Positions 14,071 to 22,665 of a stretch of 40,784 nucleotides of DNA are shown here, in pieces (positions within the stretch are counted from its first letter, which is position 1; every line of letters starts with the position of its first letter). A model generated the notes under the pieces. That model had not been told where the DNA came from and ran no database searches. It saw only the letters and a list, made by a program, of their open reading frames with translations. The stretch is taken from positions 1 to 40,784 of the forward strand of contig CAZSHM010000010.1 of assembly GCA_964606855.1 (NCBI GenBank). Direction: 5' to 3'. The stretch comes from UBA7185 sp964606855. GTDB taxonomy: Bacteria > Bacillota > Peptococcia > Peptococcales > Peptococcaceae. The translations under genes were made by a program, and so were the position numbers.

Positions 14071-15342
14071 ATGGAAAAACTGGTCGCCCTTGTGCTGTTC
14101 ATCCTCACCTACATCCTCATGATCCTGATTCCCAAATACAGGCCCTACATTGCGCTTGCATCGGCCGGTATCTTTCTCGTCCTAGGCATCGTTCCCGTGA
14201 ATGAGATCCTCTCCGCCATCGACTTCAACGTCCTGTTGATGCTGGCCGGCACCATGGGCACGGTGTCGCTGTTCATTGCTTCCGGCATGCCGAACCGTCT
14301 GGCCGAGATTCTCCTGTCCAAGAGTCCCAATGTCATGTGGGTCGCGGTGGCGATGTCCCTCTTCGCGGGGGTTGTCTCCGCCTTCATCGACAACGTGGCC
14401 ACGGTGCTCATGATCGCCCCCATCGGCCTGGCCATCGCGCAGAAACTGCACATCTCCCCGGTGCCGCTGATCATCTGCATCGCCGTGAGTTCCAATCTGC
14501 AGGGCGCTGCAACTCTGGTGGGCGACACCACTTCCGTGATGCTGGGCAGCTACGCTGGAATGGATTTCATGGACTTCCTGTTTATGGACGGCCGCCCGGG
14601 CATCTTCTTTGCCGTGGAACTGGGCGCGCTGGTCACCATACCGGTCGTGATGTACCTCTTCCGCAACAAGCGACAGCCGATCTCCTATACGGAGGTGACC
14701 CCCGTCAGCGATTACGTCCCGACGGTGCTCCTGATCTCGGATGTCGCCCTGCTCATCGGCGCTTCCTTTATCCCGGAGAAACCTTCCATCACGAACGGTC
14801 TCATCTGCACGGCGGTCTTCGCCGTTGGGGCCGTCTATGCCATGTGCAAAAACCGAAGTTTCGCCCCTGTGAAAACCGCGCTGAAAGAGATCGACCTGAA
14901 CACCATTCTCCTCCTGACAGGCCTTTTCCTCGTGATCCGGGGAATCACCAACGCCGGGATCATCGACGACATCAGCAAACTCTTCCTGCAGCTGGGCGGC
15001 GACAATCTCTTCCTGCTCTACACGGTCATCGTCTGGGGCTCTGTGCTCATCTCCGCCTTTGTGGACAATATCCCCTATGTGGCAACCATGCTTCCGGTGG
15101 TGCAGGGCATCGCCGCCGAGATGGGGGCGGATCCAACCCTGCTCTACTTTGGCCTGCTGATCGGGGCCACCCTGGGCGGCAATCTGACCCCCATCGGCGC
15201 TTCCGCCAACATCGCGGCGATCGGGATCCTGCACCGTGCCGGCTACAACGTCAGCACTTCCGCCTTCCTGCGCATCGGTGTGCCGTTCACGCTCTGCGCT
15301 GTGATCACCGGCTATCTCTTCTGCTGGTTTGTCTGGGCGTAG
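14071..15342 (+). CDS. IT-superfamily permease (SLC13/ArsB/NhaD-like) under Mn riboswitch
   Basis: A 423-aa polytopic membrane protein with about ten to twelve hydrophobic spans in two similar halves. Each half has an F(I/V)DN motif (SAFIDNVATVLMIAPI and SAFVDNIPYVATMLPV) and a Gly/Thr-rich re-entrant loop (VGDTTSVMLGSYAGMDF and GGNLTPIGASANIAAIG). This is the pattern of the ion-transporter superfamily (Pfam CitMHS/ArsB). ATG 14071 follows AGGAGGG. No ArsR, ArsC or Na+/H+ antiporter partner is nearby. The preceding yybP-ykoY riboswitch suggests expression at high Mn2+, so a manganese-export or metal-stress role is inferred. Arsenite, citrate or sodium transport would be the guess without that leader. 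Confidence 0.85.
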   Translation: MEKLVALVLFILTYILMILIPKYRPYIALASAGIFLVLGIVPVNEILSAIDFNVLLMLAGTMGTVSLFIASGMPNRLAEILLSKSPNVMWVAVAMSLFAGVVSAFIDNVATVLMIAPIGLAIAQKLHISPVPLIICIAVSSNLQGAATLVGDTTSVMLGSYAGMDFMDFLFMDGRPGIFFAVELGALVTIPVVMYLFRNKRQPISYTEVTPVSDYVPTVLLISDVALLIGASFIPEKPSITNGLICTAVFAVGAVYAMCKNRSFAPVKTALKEIDLNTILLLTGLFLVIRGITNAGIIDDISKLFLQLGGDNLFLLYTVIVWGSVLISAFVDNIPYVATMLPVVQGIAAEMGADPTLLYFGLLIGATLGGNLTPIGASANIAAIGILHRAGYNVSTSAFLRIGVPFTLCAVITGYLFCWFVWA

Positions 15343-15390
15343 CCTGCGCGGCAGACAAAAAATCTCGCACAAGCGCGGCGAACCGCCCAC

Positions 15391-16584
15391 CTACTTTGCG
15401 GAAAAAACATCCCCGGCGAAACTCTCCCCTTCGCCGTCGTAATCCACGGCGAAGTATTCCGCCAGAGTAGCAGCCAGGTCCGCAAAGCACTCCCGCAGAA
15501 AGAGAGGCGTATCCCGGCGCACATGGCGACCGGCAAGGAAGAGCGGGACGTACTCCCGGGTGTGATCCGTGCCCTTGTAGCACGGATCGCAGCCGTGATC
15601 CGCCGTGATCAGCACAAGGGTGTCCTCGTCGATCGCCCGCAAAAGCTCCCCGAGTTGCGCGTCAAAGTCCGCCAGAGCCCGCGCATAGCCCGCCGTATCC
15701 CGGCGATGGCCATACTTCATGTCAAAATCGACGAGGTTGACGAACAGAAGTCCCTGCTCCATCCGGCGGTAGATATCCATCGTCCGGTCCATGCCCTCCT
15801 CGTTGCAGCGGGTGTGGACCGAAGAGGTAAATGGAACCCCGCTGAAGATATCCCCGATTTTTCCCACCGCATGCACGCTCCGGCCCTGGCGCAGCATATC
15901 GCACAACAGATTCCGGGGCGGGATTTCCAGTGCGAAATCCCGCCGGTCCGCCGTGCGCCGATAGGCGCCGCTGGGGCCGGTGAACGGCCTGGCAATGACG
16001 CGGCCCACCTGATACGGCCCCTCCTTGGTGAGCGCGCGGACTTCCTCGCAGAGACGATAGAGTTCCGCGAGCGGAAGCACCTCCTCGTGCGCCGCGATCT
16101 GCAGCACACTGTCCGCAGAGGTGTAGAGGATCGGCTTCTTACAGCGCCGGTGCTGATCCCCCAGCCGGGCGATGATCTCGGTGCCGCTGGCGACCTCGTT
16201 GCCCAAAAACGTGAAACCGGTGCGGCGGGCGATCTCCTCCAGAAACTCGTCCGGAAAGCCGTCCGGGAACGTGGGCGCGGGGTGCTCCGTGACGACACCC
16301 GCCAGTTCCCAATGGCCGGTAACCGTATCTTTTCCCGCGGAGCGCTCCGCCATCCTCCCCGCGCCGCCCGGCATCCGCAGTTGGCCGCACGCGCGACCGG
16401 CAAACTGGGGAACCAGTTTCCAGAGTCCGAGGCAATTCAACTGCGGCAGTTCCAATGCCGGCACCGCCTCTGCAATGTGCCCCCAGGTGTTGGCCCCCGC
16501 GTCGCCGTAGAGCGCAGCGTCGGGCATCGCGCCGATCCCCGCGCTGTCCAGAACAATCAGGATGGCGCGGCGCTTGCTTGTCAT
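15391..16584 (-). CDS. deoB: Phosphopentomutase
   Basis: DeoB interconverts (deoxy)ribose-1-phosphate and -5-phosphate. This 397-aa member of the alkaline-phosphatase superfamily shows the first metal motif RAILIVLDSAGIGAMPDA at the N-terminus, the phosphorylated-residue region GKDTVTGHWELAG (its Thr is the catalytic residue in the family), and the metal ligands of LVDFDMKYGHRRD and LITADHGCDP...TDHTREY. ATG 16584 is preceded by AGAGGGGATTCCT; the longer frame to 16848 overlaps xerD and is spurious. It follows xerD by 70 nt on the same strand, a common clostridial order, and its partner pdp lies beyond the permease. Confidence 0.95.
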   Translation of the reverse strand: MTSKRRAILIVLDSAGIGAMPDAALYGDAGANTWGHIAEAVPALELPQLNCLGLWKLVPQFAGRACGQLRMPGGAGRMAERSAGKDTVTGHWELAGVVTEHPAPTFPDGFPDEFLEEIARRTGFTFLGNEVASGTEIIARLGDQHRRCKKPILYTSADSVLQIAAHEEVLPLAELYRLCEEVRALTKEGPYQVGRVIARPFTGPSGAYRRTADRRDFALEIPPRNLLCDMLRQGRSVHAVGKIGDIFSGVPFTSSVHTRCNEEGMDRTMDIYRRMEQGLLFVNLVDFDMKYGHRRDTAGYARALADFDAQLGELLRAIDEDTLVLITADHGCDPCYKGTDHTREYVPLFLAGRHVRRDTPLFLRECFADLAATLAEYFAVDYDGEGESFAGDVFSAK

Positions 16585-16612
16585 AGGAATCCCCTCTTTA
16601 GTATAACCTAAA

Positions 16613-16626
16613 CGATTACCTAATCG
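16613..16626. repeat. Inverted repeat between xerD and deoB
   Basis: CGATTA and TAATCG separated by CC form a 6-bp perfect palindrome, about 30 nt upstream of the deoB ATG. It could be an operator; a possible -10 (TATACT on the minus strand) lies close by, without a good -35. Confidence 0.35.
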
Positions 16627-16654
16627 CCTCCAGAATCCGGCACAGCCTCCTCCC

Positions 16655-17575
16655 TCACTCCTCCTCGTCCTGACGTAGGCGCTTGGCGCGGGGATGCGCA
16701 CTCTGGTAGACATCCAGCATCTGATCTCCAAGCAGATGCGTGTAAATCTGCGTGGTGGCGATATCTGCGTGGCCCAGCATCTCCTGGATGGCGCGCAGAT
16801 CGGCCCCGCCGGCCAGAAGATGCGTGGCGAAAGAGTGGCGCAGAACATGCGGTGTGATGTCGGCCTGGATCTCCGCCTGACGGCCGTATTTTTTGATGAT
16901 TTTCCAGAAGCCCTGTCGGGTCAAAGGTTTGCCGCTGCGGTTGAGAAACAGCACATCCGTCTGCCAGGCGTTGGCCACCTTGGGACGGCACTGATTGATA
17001 TACTGCTCCAGGGCAGCGATGGCATAACTTCCCAGCGGGATGATGCGCTCCTTGGAACCCTTGCCGAAACAGCGCACACAAGCCATCTCAAAATTGATGT
17101 CCTGGATGCGCAGGGAGATCAGTTCGGAAACCCGGAGCCCGGACGCGTAAAGAAGCTCCAGCATGGCCTTGTCGCGGCAGCCGTTCGGCGTGGAGACATC
17201 CGGAGCGGCCAAAAGGCGCTCCACCTCGTCGACCGTGAGATACTTGGGCAGGACACGCTCCTTGCGCGGGCCTTCCAGCATCTCTCCCAGATTAAACTCC
17301 GTATACTTTTCCCGGTAGAGAAACCGGAAAAAACTCTTGAGCGCAGCAACATTGCGCGCGCGTGTGGTGTTCGTCACATTCTCCGTCTGCAGATAGGACA
17401 GGTAGCCGCGCACATCCGTGACATCCACTGTGTCCCATTCCGTTGGGCCCCCGTGTGCGGCGAGATACTCTACCAATTTGCGCACATCGTTGCTGTAAGC
17501 CTCAACCGTGTTGGGAGAAGCCCCCTTTTCCGCGCGCAGATACACAAGATACTCATCGACGGCCTGCTCCAGCAT
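16655..17575 (-). CDS. xerD: Tyrosine recombinase XerD
   Basis: XerD with XerC resolves chromosome dimers at dif. The 306-aa protein has the N-terminal SAM-like domain (LRAEKGASPNTVEAYSNDV) and the catalytic set Arg148 (SGLRVSE), Lys172 (GKGSKER), His243 and Arg246 (HVLRHSFATHLL), His269 (LGHADI) and Tyr278 (TTQIYTH). ATG 17575 has AGGAGGGG about 11 nt upstream. Position next to deoB, as in many clostridia, favours XerD; the other Xer gene at 25635 lies in the XerC position. It is probably co-transcribed with deoB. Confidence 0.93.
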   Translation of the reverse strand: MLEQAVDEYLVYLRAEKGASPNTVEAYSNDVRKLVEYLAAHGGPTEWDTVDVTDVRGYLSYLQTENVTNTTRARNVAALKSFFRFLYREKYTEFNLGEMLEGPRKERVLPKYLTVDEVERLLAAPDVSTPNGCRDKAMLELLYASGLRVSELISLRIQDINFEMACVRCFGKGSKERIIPLGSYAIAALEQYINQCRPKVANAWQTDVLFLNRSGKPLTRQGFWKIIKKYGRQAEIQADITPHVLRHSFATHLLAGGADLRAIQEMLGHADIATTQIYTHLLGDQMLDVYQSAHPRAKRLRQDEEE

Positions 17576-17988
17576 ATCGCGCTTCCCCTCCTAGATGGAG
17601 ATCGATTCTGGTTCGATCTCAAAACAGCCAGTCTGAAAGGAACAAGATTCCCATCTCCCAAGCAACAAGGGCCGTGCCGCCCGGCAGCGGACAGCGCAGC
17701 CGGGCGCCCAGAAACGCGATTTCACAGCGAAAGAGCAAAAAGGAGAGCGCGTCTCTGTGCCAAGCTCCGGCAGAAAGGATAAAAGTCTGTCATAAAACAC
17801 ATCAAAGTACTGTGTTATTATCTGTGTCATATAGAAGCCATTTCCTAGAAAAACTATCCTATCTGTGGCAAAAATATCGTGATTGCAGCGCATTCTGTGC
17901 AATCTGTATCACAGAAAATCAAAAGGATGCCGAGTTCTGTCGGGTCGGCAAGACACTTCGCGCCTCCGCATGGCCGAAAACTCGCCGT
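17576..17988. other. Intergenic stretch between mnmA and xerD
   Basis: 413 bp with no supportable gene. A weak hairpin GCCGA/TCGGC (17929-17949) followed on the minus strand by ATCCTTTT may end the mnmA transcript. The segment 17800-17915 is AT-rich with repeated ACACAG/CTGTGT words and probably carries the xerD promoter, but I could not find a convincing -35/-10 pair. Confidence 0.45.
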
Positions 17989-19062
17989 TCAGAGCGGATC
18001 CTCCACCCGCGCGATGATCCCGCCGCCTAAAAGCGCATCGCCCTGGTAATAGCCGACGCATTGTCCCGGAGTGATCGCGCGCTGCGGCGCGGCAAAGCGA
18101 ACGGTAGAAGTGCCGTCGGCATGCAGGAAGAGTTCTGCCGGAAAGGCCGGGGCGCGGGAGCGAATCTTTGCCTCCACCGGGATGGATGTCTCCAAAGGGA
18201 GCGGGAGGAAGCAGTTGTTGTCCACGGCATGCAGCTGACGATGATAGAGGGAGCGCTCCTCCCCGAGCACGACGAGATGCCGCACCGGATCCAGCCCCGT
18301 CACATAAGCTGGCTCGCCCAAGGCAATGCCGAGCCCTCTGCGCTGGCCGATCGTGTAATCCTGAATGCCGCCGTGCGCACCCAAGCGCCGCCCGTCCTCG
18401 TGCAGGATCTCGCCCGGCTGCAGGGACGCAGCGGGGAGATACCTGCGCAGAAAGCCCTTGTAATCGTTGTCCGCGATAAAGCAAACTTCCTGGCTGTCCC
18501 GCTTCTGCGCGACCGGAAGCGCAAGCTGCGCCGCCAGGGCGCGCACCTCCGTCTTGCGGTACTCCCCCAGAGGAAAGATCGCCCGCTCCAGCACGGCCGG
18601 CCGAATTCGTGCGAGAAAATAGCTCTGGTCCTTCTGCAAGTCCACCGCTTTGTATAACAGTTTGTGTCCTGTCTCGTGTGTTTTCAGCCGCACGTAATGT
18701 CCTGTACTGACAAAATCCGCGCCCATGCGTCCGGCTTCCTCAAAGAGCAGCCCGAATTTTATGTGCCGATTGCACAGGACGCAGGGATTTGGAGTCTTTC
18801 CCCGGAGATAGGAATTTGCAAACTGTTCTATTACAACTTTTTCAAATTCCGCACTGTAGTCTAAAACAGTAAATGGTATTCCATACTGTTTTGCAACAGC
18901 CCGCGCATCCTCTTCCGCCCCGGAATTCTGCTGCAGTCTTGCCGGAATCAGCCGCAGATGCACGCCGTGCACGCGATATCCGGCCTGCTGCAGCAGATAC
19001 ACCGCGACAGAACTGTCCACTCCACCGCTCATCCCCAAAACTACCGTACGTTGCCTTGGCAT
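17989..19062 (-). CDS. mnmA: tRNA-specific 2-thiouridylase MnmA
   Basis: MnmA adds sulfur to position 2 of U34 in Lys, Glu and Gln tRNAs. The 357-aa protein has the PP-loop MSGGVDSSVA (11-20), the catalytic Cys pair in NPCVLCNRHIKFG (Cys94; Cys97 nearby) and QEVCFIAD (Cys194), the tRNA-binding STGHYVRL, and IGQRRGLGIALGEP leading to the C-terminal beta domain. ATG 19062 has GGGGGTGGCGGA in front; the upstream extension to 19158 overlaps glyS. It begins 83 nt after the glyS stop, so it may belong to the T-box-controlled glyQS transcript. No cysteine desulfurase is adjacent. Confidence 0.94.
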   Translation of the reverse strand: MPRQRTVVLGMSGGVDSSVAVYLLQQAGYRVHGVHLRLIPARLQQNSGAEEDARAVAKQYGIPFTVLDYSAEFEKVVIEQFANSYLRGKTPNPCVLCNRHIKFGLLFEEAGRMGADFVSTGHYVRLKTHETGHKLLYKAVDLQKDQSYFLARIRPAVLERAIFPLGEYRKTEVRALAAQLALPVAQKRDSQEVCFIADNDYKGFLRRYLPAASLQPGEILHEDGRRLGAHGGIQDYTIGQRRGLGIALGEPAYVTGLDPVRHLVVLGEERSLYHRQLHAVDNNCFLPLPLETSIPVEAKIRSRAPAFPAELFLHADGTSTVRFAAPQRAITPGQCVGYYQGDALLGGGIIARVEDPL

Positions 19063-19144
19063 TCCGCCACCCCCATTCTCGGAACCTTCCCAACTTTCGG
19101 GTCCCGAATATTTCATTCTAGGAGCGCTGAACCTCCACCTTCCT

Positions 19145-21217
19145 CTATGCCTGGACAATCCGAGTCAGATCTGCAATGCCATCTCCCAGCGCGCGCACCT
19201 GTGCGAGTAACGCCAGACGGTTCTCCCGGATGCGCGCATCCGGATCCATGACCAGCACTGCGTCGAAGAACGCGCTGACGCCCTCCTCCAGCGTTGCAAT
19301 GACGGATAGCGCATCCCCATAGCGCCGCTCCGCGCGCAGTTCCTCGATGCGCGATTTTGCGGACTGTACATCTCTCCACAGTTTCTGCTCGGTCTCCTCC
19401 ACCAGATAGGTCTCCTCCACTTCCGTTTTCTCCGCTTTTTTTGCAAGATTGTTTGCGCGGGTGAACGCGGTCAGCACTTTCGAGAAGGTCTCGCTGCTGC
19501 GCAGGTTTTCCACGGCCTCGGCCCGCAGCAGCGTTTCCGTGAGATTGTCATACCCGCAACTGACGACCGCCTCGATGACGTCGTAGCGGAACCCTCGCTC
19601 GTTCAACACATTGCGGATGCGCTGTTCAAAAAACTCGTAAACCCGCTGACAGAGCGCCTCCGGATCTACGATCAAATCCTGCGGGTACTGTGCTTCGGCC
19701 TGCCGGATCACCGCGCGCAAACTGACCAGGATGCCGCGCCCCAGAATCATGCTGCATACGCCCGCCGCCTGCCGCCGCAGCGCGTACGGATCCTGCGACC
19801 CGGTCGGCTCTATCCCTGCCGCATAGCAGCCGACAATCGTATCCAGCTTGTCCGCCATGCTGCAGATCAGGCCTTCAAAGGTCACCGGCAGCGCTCCGTC
19901 GGCATTTTTCGGCAGATAGTGCTCGGAGATCGCTTTTGCCGTCAGCGGATGCTCCCCTTGCGCATAGGCGTACTGTTCCCCCATAATCCCCTGAAGTTCC
20001 GGGAACTCGTAGACGACATTGCTCACCAGATCCGCCTTTGCCAGATAGGCCGCCCGCAGGGCGCGGTCCCGCACGGCATCGCCGACCTGTAAAAGTTCTG
20101 AGAGCGCGACGACACCGCGCCGCACCCGCAGCATTTTTTCATACACGGTGCCCAGTTTTTCCTGGAAGACAATGGTTTTGAGCTTTTCCACGTTTTCCTC
20201 CAACGGAATCTGAAGATCCGTGTCATAGAAAAATTTGGCATCCGCCAGCCGCGCCTCCAGAACCTTCTCGTTCCCAGCGCGCACCACCTCCAGATGCTCC
20301 GGGCCGCCGTTGCGCACGGTGACAAATTTGGGCAGCAGGTGTTCCCCCCGGAGCACCGGAAAATAGCGCTGATGTTCCCGCATCGGCGTGATGACCAGTT
20401 CTTTCGGCAGCACCAGGTAAGCAGGATTGAACGCTCCCATGAGGGCCGTAGGATATTCCACCAGATACAGCACTTCCTCCAGCAGATCCGGGTCGATCTC
20501 CACGCGGCCCTGTGCCTCCTCCGCCAGTTTTTCGATCTGTTCCAGAATCATCGCCTGCCGCCGGTTCTGATCGACAAGCACAAAGTCCCGCTCCAGTGTC
20601 TCCAGATAGGCATCCGCACTTGGGATGACCAGCTGCGCGCTGCCGAGATAGCGGTGTCCGCGCGAGACGCGGCCAGACACAATCTGCTCGAGAGAGAACG
20701 GCACCACAGCCTCGCCGTAGAGGGCTACAATCCAGCGGATGGGGCGCGCATAACGCAGCTCGGAATAGCCCCAGCGCATCGGTTTCGGAAAATGCAGCCC
20801 CGTCACCAGCTGCGGCAGTACCCGCGGCAGTACCTCCAAGGTCTCCGCGCCCGGGGCTTTCCGGACGGCAAAGACGTAGCGCCCCCCGTTCAGCTCCTTC
20901 TGGTACAGATCCTCCACGGCCACACCCTGTCCGCGGGCAAATCCCAGCGCGGCTTTGGTCGGATTTCCCTCGGCATCATAGGCCGCTTTTACGGACGGGC
21001 CTTTGGCCTCCTGCTCCAGATCCAGCTGCCGCTCCGCCAGCTCTCTCACCAACAGCGCGATGCGCCGCGGCGTGCCGTATGTCTCGATGGATCCATACGG
21101 CAGGCGCTGCGCTTCCAGCTGCGTCCTCGCAAGTTCCGCCAGTTCGGCCAGCGCCGGCGGCATAAACTTGGCCGGAACTTCCTCCAGACCAATCTCCAGC
21201 AATAAATCTCTTGTCAT
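19145..21217 (-). CDS. glyS: Glycine-tRNA ligase beta subunit
   Basis: The beta chain of the bacterial alpha2-beta2 glycyl-tRNA synthetase, which binds tRNA-Gly. At 690 aa it has the standard length. It starts MTRDLLLEIGLEEVPAKFM, shows the family block GTPRRIALLV and PKPMRWG...RYARPIRWIVAL, includes SMADKLDTIVGCYAAG (HD-like region), and ends with the anticodon-binding DALRE-type domain. ATG 21217 lies 6 nt after AAAGGCGG; ATG 21223 is too close to that site. It follows glyQ by 82 nt under the same T-box. Confidence 0.96.
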   Translation of the reverse strand: MTRDLLLEIGLEEVPAKFMPPALAELAELARTQLEAQRLPYGSIETYGTPRRIALLVRELAERQLDLEQEAKGPSVKAAYDAEGNPTKAALGFARGQGVAVEDLYQKELNGGRYVFAVRKAPGAETLEVLPRVLPQLVTGLHFPKPMRWGYSELRYARPIRWIVALYGEAVVPFSLEQIVSGRVSRGHRYLGSAQLVIPSADAYLETLERDFVLVDQNRRQAMILEQIEKLAEEAQGRVEIDPDLLEEVLYLVEYPTALMGAFNPAYLVLPKELVITPMREHQRYFPVLRGEHLLPKFVTVRNGGPEHLEVVRAGNEKVLEARLADAKFFYDTDLQIPLEENVEKLKTIVFQEKLGTVYEKMLRVRRGVVALSELLQVGDAVRDRALRAAYLAKADLVSNVVYEFPELQGIMGEQYAYAQGEHPLTAKAISEHYLPKNADGALPVTFEGLICSMADKLDTIVGCYAAGIEPTGSQDPYALRRQAAGVCSMILGRGILVSLRAVIRQAEAQYPQDLIVDPEALCQRVYEFFEQRIRNVLNERGFRYDVIEAVVSCGYDNLTETLLRAEAVENLRSSETFSKVLTAFTRANNLAKKAEKTEVEETYLVEETEQKLWRDVQSAKSRIEELRAERRYGDALSVIATLEEGVSAFFDAVLVMDPDARIRENRLALLAQVRALGDGIADLTRIVQA

Positions 21218-21299
21218 ATCCATCCGCCTTTCTCGCAAAGCAGCGGCGCTTTGCCTCTGCCGATATTCGCACTGCGACGGGAAACACCCTGCAATCCCG

Positions 21300-22232
21300 T
21301 CATCTGAGGGGCTCCTGCGCGTCCTCCTGCGCCGGATCCAGCTGCAGCTGCGCGCGCAGGGCCGGATCCCGCAGCAGCGGATAGCCCAGGCGCTTGCGCT
21401 GCTCGACATATGCGTTGGCACACGCGCGCGCCATGCTGCGCACGCGGGCGATGTAGTGCGTGCGCTCCGTGACGCTGATCGCGCCGCGCGCGTCCAGCAG
21501 GTTGAACGTGTGGGAGCACTTCAGCACATAGTCGTAAGCCGGCTGTACCAACCCTTCCGCCACGACGCGCATCGCCTCCTTCTCAAAGAGATCGAAGAGC
21601 GTGATGAGCATGTCGGTGTCCGCCACCTGAAAGTTGTACGTCGAGTAGTCCACTTCATTCTGCCAGAACACGTCGCCATAGCACACATCCCGCACCCAGC
21701 AGATGTCGTAGACGCTGTCCTTGCCCTGGATGAAGGTGGCCAGCCGTTCCAGTCCGTAGGTGATCTCCCCGCAAACCGGGTGGCAGTCGATACCGCCGCA
21801 CTGCTGGAAGTAGGTGAACTGGGTGATTTCCATGCCGTCCAGCCAGACCTCCCAGCCAAGTCCCCAGGCGCCCAGCGTCGGCGACTCCCAGTTGTCCTCC
21901 ACGAAGCGGATGTCATGTTCCAGCGCATCAATGCCGAGCGCCGCCAGGCTTTGCAGGTACAGTTCCTGGATGTGCTCCGGAGACGGCTTCAGAATCACCT
22001 GGTATTGATAGTAGTGCTGCAGCCTGTTGGGATTCTCCCCGTAGCGGCCGTCCGTCGGCCGGCGGCACGGTTCGATGTAGGCCACGTTCCACGGCTCGGG
22101 CCCCAGGGCGCGCAGAAAGGTGGCGGGATTCATCGTGCCCGCGCCCTTTTCGATGTCGTAGGGCTGCAGGATCATGCAGCCCTGCTCCCCCCAAAAGCGG
22201 TTTAGCGCCAGGATCATCTCCTGAAAATTCAT
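21300..22232 (-). CDS. glyQ: Glycine-tRNA ligase alpha subunit
   Basis: The catalytic alpha subunit of glycyl-tRNA synthetase (class II). The protein runs MNFQEMILALNRFWGEQGC, GAGTMNPATFLRALGPEPW, YIEPCRRPTDGRYGENPNRL, then WEVWLDGMEITQFTYFQQ, all diagnostic. Two starts are possible: ATG 22244 (GGAG 9 nt upstream) and ATG 22232 (GGAGGG 4-5 nt upstream). The second gives the usual MNFQ N-terminus and 310 aa, so it is chosen; the first adds only four residues. The C-terminal tail (AQLQLDPAQEDAQEPLR) is slightly longer than usual. A glycine T-box lies upstream. Confidence 0.96.
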   Translation of the reverse strand: MNFQEMILALNRFWGEQGCMILQPYDIEKGAGTMNPATFLRALGPEPWNVAYIEPCRRPTDGRYGENPNRLQHYYQYQVILKPSPEHIQELYLQSLAALGIDALEHDIRFVEDNWESPTLGAWGLGWEVWLDGMEITQFTYFQQCGGIDCHPVCGEITYGLERLATFIQGKDSVYDICWVRDVCYGDVFWQNEVDYSTYNFQVADTDMLITLFDLFEKEAMRVVAEGLVQPAYDYVLKCSHTFNLLDARGAISVTERTHYIARVRSMARACANAYVEQRKRLGYPLLRDPALRAQLQLDPAQEDAQEPLR

Positions 22233-22389
22233 TGTACCCTCCATGTTTGCTTCTCCACTCCCTCAAAGAATTCTTCTCTCCTGTCAACCTGTTCTCAAAC
22301 CGTGCCGCCCGTTGCACAGGGGCCGCTTCCCCCCAAGCAGCCGCTGGAAAAGCGGGCGGCGTCTCCGCCGCATCGATTCGGAACCGCAA

Positions 22390-22613
22390 AAATAAAACTC
22401 TCCCGCCTCTGTCAATCTGACAGGGACGGGAGAGTGATTTTCCCGCGGTTCCACCCTGCTTGGCGCGAACCTTCGCGCCCGCTCTGTGTATACGGCTCCG
22501 GAGTGCCCTTCATCGGAACATGGCACCGGGCTTTCACCGTCCCCGGCTCGCTTGAGCTTCTGTTCGGATTACTCCTCTCCATCCTAGCCGCGCAGTCCAT
22601 ATAGACTTTTCCA
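22390..22613 (-). promoter_or_regulatory. Glycine T-box leader of glyQS
   Basis: Minus-strand RNA begins after the promoter at 22620-22648. It has the early GAGGAGTAA (22568-22576) and the GGGGACGGTGAAAGCCCGG stem I block (22527-22545). Next comes a specifier region GAAGGGCACTCCGGAG, where GGC followed by A (22507-22505) reads as a glycine codon for tRNA-Gly(GCC). It ends with the T-box AGGGTGGAACCGCGGG (22457-22442). A terminator stem ACTCTCCCG/CGGGAGAGT (22435-22397) is followed by TTTATTTTT. Uncharged tRNA-Gly should favour the antiterminator and turn glyQS on. Confidence 0.92.
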
Positions 22614-22619
22614 AAGCAC

Positions 22620-22648
22620 ACTATAGCATGCGCGCGCGGTTCTGTCAA
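22620..22648 (-). promoter_or_regulatory. Sigma-A promoter of the glyQS T-box transcript
   Basis: On the minus strand TTGACA (22648-22643), a 17-bp spacer and TATAGT (22625-22620). It lies just downstream of the galU stop. Confidence 0.9.
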
Positions 22649-22665
22649 CCTAAAACAGACCGGCC

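Noticed and set aside
14071..15342. Calling the permease an arsenite pump (ArsB)
   Set aside because: The fold fits, but there is no arsR, arsC or arsA nearby and the leader is a Mn2+-type riboswitch.
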